From assembly GCA_041917055.1 (NCBI GenBank), contig JAYRYJ010000011.1, positions 1-64,000 on the forward strand: a stretch of 64,000 nucleotides of DNA. Reading direction: 5' to 3'. The position numbers and the translations under genes are program-made. Below the pieces are notes generated by a model. The model was not told where the DNA came from. It did no database searches and saw only the letters and a list, made by a program, of their open reading frames with translations. Below are positions 59,163-64,000 of the stretch, piece by piece. How positions within the stretch are numbered: position 1 is the first letter of the stretch; every line of letters begins with the position of its first letter. This stretch comes from Pseudaquidulcibacter sp041917055. GTDB lineage: Bacteria > Pseudomonadota > Alphaproteobacteria > Caulobacterales > Aquidulcibacteraceae.

Positions 59163-60008
59163 ATGCATTTTAACGGTTCAGAGAATTACGTCGCAACGGA
59201 AGATTTAAAAATTGCGGTGAATGCGGCGATCAATCTTGAACGACCATTATTGGTAAAAGGGGAACCAGGAACCGGTAAAAGTGTGCTGGCGCATGAGATT
59301 GCCGCCGCCCTCAATTTGCCGATTATTGAATGGCACATTAAATCAACTACTAAAGCGGTGCAGGGGCTTTATGAATATGACGCGGTTTCACGACTTCGCG
59401 ATTCTCAATTGGGTGATGAGCGCGTAAAAGACGTCAAAAACTATATCAAAAAAGGTAAATTATGGGAGGCCTTCGCGAATGAAGGCAAATGCGTCCTTTT
59501 GATTGATGAGATTGACAAAGCCGATATCGAATTCCCCAATGATTTATTGCAAGAACTCGATAGAATGGAGTTTTATGTCTATGAGACCAATGAAACCATT
59601 AAAGCCAAAAATCGCCCGATTGTTTTAATCACATCAAACAATGAGAAAGAATTGCCGGACGCGTTTTTGCGTCGTTGTTTCTTCCATTTTATTCGTTTCC
59701 CTGACCAAGAAACAATGCGCGAAATTATTGAAGTGCATTTCCCAAAAATCAAAACCCGCCTTGTTAATGCTGCGCTCAAATCCTTTTTTGAAATTCGCGA
59801 AGTGGCCGGATTGAAAAAGAAACCATCGACTTCCGAATTATTGGATTGGATAAAACTTCTTCTGATTGACGATATTGATTTGGAAACCTTGCGCGAAAAA
59901 TCGCCCAATAAACTTATTCCACCGCTTTATGGCGCGCTCTTGAAGAATGAACAGGATTTGGTGCTATTTGAGCGTTTGGCATTTCTGGCGCGCAGAGAAA
60001 ACCGTTGA
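59163..60008 (+). CDS. MoxR-family AAA+ ATPase
   Basis: A 281-aa AAA+ ATPase. Walker A VKGEPGTGKSVLAHEIA (near residue 36), Walker B CVLLIDEIDKADIEFPNDLL, sensor ITSNNEKELPDAFLRR. MoxR proteins act as chaperones with VWA-domain partners; the usual CoxE-type VWA gene is not next to it here (rdgB follows). Role therefore undetermined. Confidence 0.9.
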   Translation: MHFNGSENYVATEDLKIAVNAAINLERPLLVKGEPGTGKSVLAHEIAAALNLPIIEWHIKSTTKAVQGLYEYDAVSRLRDSQLGDERVKDVKNYIKKGKLWEAFANEGKCVLLIDEIDKADIEFPNDLLQELDRMEFYVYETNETIKAKNRPIVLITSNNEKELPDAFLRRCFFHFIRFPDQETMREIIEVHFPKIKTRLVNAALKSFFEIREVAGLKKKPSTSELLDWIKLLLIDDIDLETLREKSPNKLIPPLYGALLKNEQDLVLFERLAFLARRENR

Positions 60009-60016
60009 GAAAACAG

Positions 60017-60610
60017 ATGAAAATCCAAAAACTTGTAATCGCCACCCATAATAAAGGTAAAGTGAAGGAAATTAATGACCTGCTCGCGCCATTTGGCGTC
60101 ATTGCTATAAGTGCCGGTGAATTGGGCCTAGACGAACCCGAAGAAACAGAAACAACTTTTTCCGGCAATGCATTATTAAAGGCGCGTGCGGCGGCAAATG
60201 CCTCAGGGCTTCCTGCATTGGCCGACGATTCCGGTCTTATGGTCGATGCCTTGGATGGTGACCCCGGAATATATTCGGCGCGTTGGGCGGGGGAAGGGCG
60301 CGATTTTTACGCAGCAATGTCACTGGTTGAAACCAAACTTAAAGAGAAAAATGCCACAGATTTCGGTGCGCAATTTGTGTGCGCTTTGGCCCTTGTAATG
60401 CCTGAGGGTGAAGAGAAAGTGTTTGAAGGAATTGTGCGCGGTCAATTGGAATTTCCACCGCGTGGCACAGAGGGTTTTGGCTATGACCCGATTTTTGTTG
60501 CGAATGGCGAGACCATCACTTTTGGCGAAATGGAACCCGCCAAAAAACACGCCATGAGCCATCGCGCGCGCGCATTTGAAAAATTGGTTGCTGAAATTTT
60601 TGGGCGATGA
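60017..60610 (+). CDS. rdgB: XTP/dITP diphosphatase
   Basis: A 197-aa Ham1-like house-cleaning pyrophosphatase that removes non-canonical purine NTPs. Motifs IATHNKGKVKEI at the start, FSGNALLKARAAA and ADDSGLMVDALDGDPGIYSA, and C-terminal FGYDPIF and SHRARAFEKL. ATG at 60017 chosen; a TTG at 60005 overlapping the MoxR stop would add four residues. Overlaps hemW by 4 nt. Confidence 0.95.
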   Translation: MKIQKLVIATHNKGKVKEINDLLAPFGVIAISAGELGLDEPEETETTFSGNALLKARAAANASGLPALADDSGLMVDALDGDPGIYSARWAGEGRDFYAAMSLVETKLKEKNATDFGAQFVCALALVMPEGEEKVFEGIVRGQLEFPPRGTEGFGYDPIFVANGETITFGEMEPAKKHAMSHRARAFEKLVAEIFGR

Positions 60611-61740
60611 AATTTGCACCCGACAATCCGAAAACCGGAATGTATATTCATTGGCCCTATTGTTCGCGCCTTTGCCCCTATTGCGATTTCAATATTTATC
60701 GCGCGCGAAATCAGGATTTTGATGGTTTAGTGACTGCGATAATTGCGGAAATCAAATTTTGGGCGCGCGAAAATGGTGCACAAAAGCTATCCAGTATTTT
60801 CTTCGGCGGCGGCACACCAAGCCTTTTAGAGCCTGCGCAAGTCGAAAAAATCCTTGAAATCTGCAATCAGAAATTCGGTTTTGAGAATGATATTGAAATC
60901 AGCCTTGAAGCCAATCCGAATAATTTTGAGAAATTCCACGATTTTGCAAATGCGGGTATAAATCGTCTATCCTTGGGTGTGCAAAGTTTTGATGATGAAA
61001 ATTTGCAATTTTTGGGACGTTTTCATAATGCGGACCTTGCAAGAAAGGCCTGCGAAACCGCGCGTTTGGCGTTCAAGAATTTTTCAATCGATATGATTTA
61101 TGCCCTGCCAAATCAAACAAATACTAATTGGGCGGCGGATTTAGGCGCTGCCATAAGTTTTGAGCCAAACCATATTTCGCCATATCAATTAACTATCGAA
61201 GAAAATACGGCCTTTGAACGGAAACAAAGGCGCGGAATTATAAAACCGCCCAATGACGAAATTTCCGCCGAATTGTATGATTTGACGGACGAAGTTTTGG
61301 CGCAAAGCGGCTTTGAAAAATACGAAATTTCCAACCATGCCAAAGGCGCAGATTTTCAATCAAAACACAATTTATTATATTGGCAATCGCAAAATTGGCT
61401 TGGCATCGGGCCTGGTGCGCATGGGCGGATCTGGGACAAAAATCGGCGCGCCACATTGAATATTGCACGACCAAATGAATATATTGAATCCGTCCGCACC
61501 AAATCAAATGGGTTGGAAATCGACGAAAATCTCACCGATAGAGAGGCTTTTGAAGAATTTCTAATGATGGGCTTGCGTATTAATGAGGGCATGGAATGGC
61601 AAAAAATTTGCGATATTCTAAACCCAGAAACCGTCAAAGAATTGTCTGATTTGGGTTTAATAACCCAATCGCAGACAATAAAACTAACTTCAAAAGGTCA
61701 AAAACTTTCAAATGCAATTATCGCCAAATTACTGACCTAA
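60607..61740 (+). CDS. hemW: Radical SAM heme chaperone HemW
   Basis: A 377-aa coproporphyrinogen-oxidase-like radical SAM protein. The [4Fe-4S] motif is YCSRLCPYCDFN (Cys-x3-Cys-x2-Cys, near residue 20) with the IFFGGGTPSLL and SLGVQSFDDENLQFLGR blocks. HemW lacks the Arg-type HemN features and has a C-terminal HemN_C wing. Shares 4-nt overlaps with rdgB and with the convergent LppC-like gene. Confidence 0.93.
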   Translation: MKFAPDNPKTGMYIHWPYCSRLCPYCDFNIYRARNQDFDGLVTAIIAEIKFWARENGAQKLSSIFFGGGTPSLLEPAQVEKILEICNQKFGFENDIEISLEANPNNFEKFHDFANAGINRLSLGVQSFDDENLQFLGRFHNADLARKACETARLAFKNFSIDMIYALPNQTNTNWAADLGAAISFEPNHISPYQLTIEENTAFERKQRRGIIKPPNDEISAELYDLTDEVLAQSGFEKYEISNHAKGADFQSKHNLLYWQSQNWLGIGPGAHGRIWDKNRRATLNIARPNEYIESVRTKSNGLEIDENLTDREAFEEFLMMGLRINEGMEWQKICDILNPETVKELSDLGLITQSQTIKLTSKGQKLSNAIIAKLLT

Positions 61741-62957
61741 AATTTCCCCGGTGCCGCATCAATGATTTTTGAACCCATGCCGCCAATTTCCAGCACCGGC
61801 ATAGAGCGTTCAATAATCCCGTCATTAAAACGAAAACGTCCGTTAATTCCAACAAAGCCCGAAGATCTTTCAAGCAGCTTTTCATTGATTGCTTTTTTGT
61901 CGCCATTTTTTGCGGCATTGGCAATTAATGCAACCGCATCATAGCCAAGACCCGCCAATCTAGTGGCTTTACGATTAGTGATTGCGGTGAATTCTTTTTC
62001 GAATTTGTCGCGCGCCTCGCCCTCGGTCGCAACAAACCAACCGCCGAACATTTTGGAATCATTCAAAGTATTATCATCATTCCAAATGCTAGTGCCTAAG
62101 AATTGTGCGCGCATTGTATTTGCGCCTTTATCAGTCAATGCTTTGACCATCATTTTCAAAGCCGCACCACGCTCGGGCAGGAAATAGGCGATTTCTGAGG
62201 CTTTCAAACCTTTAGCAAAAGGTGCGGCGGCATTTGCTGCCTCGACAATCGAATTACCCTTGGTTGGATCATAGGTCTTTGAAAACACAATACTCATACC
62301 CATAGCAGCGGCGGTCGATTTTGCCTGTGCCGCGACCCGCTCGCCGTATTTTGTATCTGGCGTAAGCAAAACCAATTTCTTAATCCCGCGTTGTGCGGCA
62401 TAAGAAATTATGCGATTAGTTTCGTCTTCTGGCAAAAAGCTTAGGACATAAACGCCATTGCCAGCATAAGTAACATCGGTTGAGAATGAAAAAAGGGTGG
62501 CATTATTGGCGCGTGCGAATGGCGCGACCGCCTCTACGCCTTTCGCAAATAATGGACCCAAAATAAAATCGGCGCCGCCTTCCAAAGCGTCACGCGCCGC
62601 TTTCGATGCACTATCAATGTTTGCACCGGAATCTAATGAAAATAGAATGGTTTTACCGTCTGAAAACGTGTTCAATGCCAATTCCGCGCCGGATTTAAGA
62701 TTTAGCGCTTCTTCTTTCTCACCTGCCACACTTGAATTAAATGGCGCAAGCAAAGCGATACGAATAATCTTTTGTCCCTTATAACCTTGTGGTGTATAAG
62801 GCGTATTGGCCGCAACTTTATAAGGATCGGACGGCTTATTATAGACCGCTTTTGGTGTTGCATCGGGTGTCACGCTATCGCTTGCACACGCGGCAAGTCC
62901 TAAACCAAATACACCCAAAATTGCGGTCAATACTTTTGTTTTGATGGAATTGCGCAT
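61737..62957 (-). CDS. LppC/penicillin-binding protein activator-like lipoprotein
   Basis: A 406-aa lipoprotein with lipobox GLAAC (about residue 23) and a periplasmic-binding-protein-like (LIVBP/Peripla_BP_6) domain: RIALLAPFNSSVAGEKEEAL, GADFILGPLFAKGVEAVAPF and ISYAAQRGIKKLVLL. This is the alphaproteobacterial counterpart of LpoA's N-terminal LppC family and is normally found divergent from rsmI, as here. Likely an outer-membrane lipoprotein affecting peptidoglycan synthesis; ligand unknown. Confidence 0.9.
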   Translation of the reverse strand: MRNSIKTKVLTAILGVFGLGLAACASDSVTPDATPKAVYNKPSDPYKVAANTPYTPQGYKGQKIIRIALLAPFNSSVAGEKEEALNLKSGAELALNTFSDGKTILFSLDSGANIDSASKAARDALEGGADFILGPLFAKGVEAVAPFARANNATLFSFSTDVTYAGNGVYVLSFLPEDETNRIISYAAQRGIKKLVLLTPDTKYGERVAAQAKSTAAAMGMSIVFSKTYDPTKGNSIVEAANAAAPFAKGLKASEIAYFLPERGAALKMMVKALTDKGANTMRAQFLGTSIWNDDNTLNDSKMFGGWFVATEGEARDKFEKEFTAITNRKATRLAGLGYDAVALIANAAKNGDKKAINEKLLERSSGFVGINGRFRFNDGIIERSMPVLEIGGMGSKIIDAAPGKF

Positions 62958-63032
62958 AATCTATGCCTCGCTATTTCCCTTGAAAATCTACTATTTGGGG
63001 AATGTAGCCTTGTTTTAAAGGCCGTTCAATCT
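62958..63032. promoter_or_regulatory. Divergent promoter gap LppC-like / rsmI
   Basis: The 75-bp gap must hold promoters for both directions. AT-rich, no clear dyad operator noticed. Confidence 0.35.
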
Positions 63033-63890
63033 ATGACAAAGCAAAAAACCATTAAAGAAATTAAAGGTGCGCTGTTTATGATTGCGACACCTATTGGTAA
63101 TCTCGGTGACATAAGTGCACGCGCATTGGAAACTTTGAAGAATTGCGACATGGTTTTTGCAGAGGATACGCGTGTTACCAAAAAATTATTGTCCGCTTTT
63201 GGTATATCAAAACCAGTATGGCGTGCCGATGAGGAAAAAATCGCCGAAATCACACCTAAATGCATTGAATTGCTTTCTGAAGGCAAGAATATCGGTTTTG
63301 TGTCCGATGCCGGAACACCATGTGTTTCAGACCCCGGACAAAGATTGGGAAAGGCCGTAATTGAAAGTGGCTTTGAAATTTTCGCAATCCCCGGTGCGTC
63401 AAGTATTTTGGCGGCATTGGTAATAAGCGGAATAGAATGTTCAAAATTCGCCTTTATGGGCTTTATTCCGAATAAAGCCAAAGCGCGCGGCGAATTTTTC
63501 ACTGAATGTTTTGAGCTTGAAATTTGCACTATCGTTTTTGAAACCGGCCCAAGACTATTGGCAAGCCTTGCGGAAATCGCAAAAATCGACCCTAAGCGCC
63601 AAATTATGGTCGCGCGCGAATTGACTAAATTATATGAAGAGAAAATTCGTGGCGATGCACAATTTGTTTTGGACCACTTCAACCAAAAAGGCGCGCCGAA
63701 GGGTGAAATTGTAATTGTGATGGAGGGGGTATCAAAAACCACCGAATTTGCGTCATTAGATATTGAAAGCGAATTATCCGCTGCTTTGAAGGAATATTCT
63801 TCCAAAGATGCCGCAAAGATAATTGCCCAAAAATTCAACCGTCCGCGCCACGAGATTTATGAAATGGCTTTGGCCTTAAAGGGAAAATAA
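63033..63890 (+). CDS. rsmI: 16S rRNA 2'-O-ribose C1402 methyltransferase
   Basis: A 285-aa tetrapyrrole-methylase-type SAM methyltransferase acting on 16S rRNA C1402. Signature MIATPIGNLGDISARALETL (near residue 16), VFAEDTRVTKKLL, FVSDAGTPCVSDPGQRL and FMGFIPNKAKAR. Overlaps the next gene by 1 nt (TAATG). Confidence 0.95.
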   Translation: MTKQKTIKEIKGALFMIATPIGNLGDISARALETLKNCDMVFAEDTRVTKKLLSAFGISKPVWRADEEKIAEITPKCIELLSEGKNIGFVSDAGTPCVSDPGQRLGKAVIESGFEIFAIPGASSILAALVISGIECSKFAFMGFIPNKAKARGEFFTECFELEICTIVFETGPRLLASLAEIAKIDPKRQIMVARELTKLYEEKIRGDAQFVLDHFNQKGAPKGEIVIVMEGVSKTTEFASLDIESELSAALKEYSSKDAAKIIAQKFNRPRHEIYEMALALKGK

Positions 63891-64000
63891 TGCGAATTTT
63901 TACACGAAAAAAGCGTGCAAAAATTGAACAAAGCGGGCGAATTGCCGAATATATCGCCGCCACACTTTTGTTGTTTAAATTCTATATCCCCATTAAAATG
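63890..64000 (+). CDS. YraN-family (UPF0102) protein, 5' part only
   Basis: The first 37 codons (MRIFTRKKRAKIEQSGRIAE, then YIAATLLLFKFYIPIKM) are cut by the window edge. Position directly after rsmI with 1-nt overlap, and the pattern with a Gly-Arg-x-Ala-Glu turn followed by a hydrophobic strand, is typical of YraN-like predicted nucleases. Assignment rests mainly on synteny. Confidence 0.65.
   Translation, partial: MRIFTRKKRAKIEQSGRIAEYIAATLLLFKFYIPIKM

Overview
The window comes from an alphaproteobacterium with a modest GC content (low-to-mid 40s % by eye, not computed). The evidence is the FlbT/FlaF flagellin regulators beside an array of five short flagellins with sigma-54-type promoters, a FlaEY-like protein, a candidate serC leader RNA upstream of serC-serA, HslVU, and the rsmI/yraN/LppC/hemW/rdgB neighbourhood. 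Caulobacterales/Hyphomonadaceae-type bacteria fit best, but species or genus cannot be fixed from the sequence. Most of the window is ordinary, tightly packed chromosome with many 1-8 nt overlaps.

Layout. 0-4 kb: a leftward phenol hydroxylase operon (dmpK-L-M-N, further genes probably off the left edge) with a divergent GntR/FCD regulator. 4-8 kb: a membrane-embedded alpha/beta hydrolase, metG, glutathione peroxidase, tRNA-Thr. 8.7-10.3 kb: a two-gene operon (HpaI-type aldolase plus a meta-cleavage C-C hydrolase) that could continue aromatic catabolism started by the phenol hydroxylase. 10.4-13 kb: small accessory genes (EVE-domain protein, AbrB-like protein, TRIC channel, orphan HTH protein, foreign-looking polysaccharide deacetylase). 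13-16 kb: serC and serA. 16-38.5 kb: housekeeping genes (dapE-dapB, a hisBHAFE-GNAT-mpl operon, a degenerate-GGDEF/EAL protein, hslVU, a rhodanese lipoprotein, tRNA-Val, a FlaEY-like protein, dapD, a HAD nucleotidase, argB). 39.7-41.3 kb: an unusual OmpA-domain protein with LEA-like repeats. 43.6-45 kb: fumC. 45-48.2 kb: an accessory island with an XRE repressor, an ImmA/IrrE protease, a divergent 313-aa protein of unknown function and a FitAB/VapBC toxin-antitoxin pair. 48.3-52.1 kb: a hybrid histidine kinase and nth. 52.2-59 kb: the flagellin locus. 59-64 kb: MoxR ATPase, rdgB, hemW, an LppC-like lipoprotein, rsmI, yraN (partial).

Non-coding structure is rich. There is a 74-bp repeat copied just downstream of both tRNA genes, a GC-rich palindromic repeat family (one half copy, one full inverted pair), a 255-bp element with 19-bp perfect terminal inverted repeats between dapD and a GyrI-like gene, four sigma-54-type promoters and conserved 5'-UTR hairpins in the flagellin locus, a probable leaderless toxin-antitoxin promoter, and a motif shared between the two aromatic-catabolism promoters. 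No rRNA, CRISPR array, transposase, integrase or prophage structural gene was seen.

The most system-like candidate is the divergent XRE + ImmA/IrrE + 313-aa gene module at 45.1-47.4 kb. By analogy with ImmR/ImmA and DdrO/IrrE it may be a protease-triggered derepression switch controlling an effector of unknown function.
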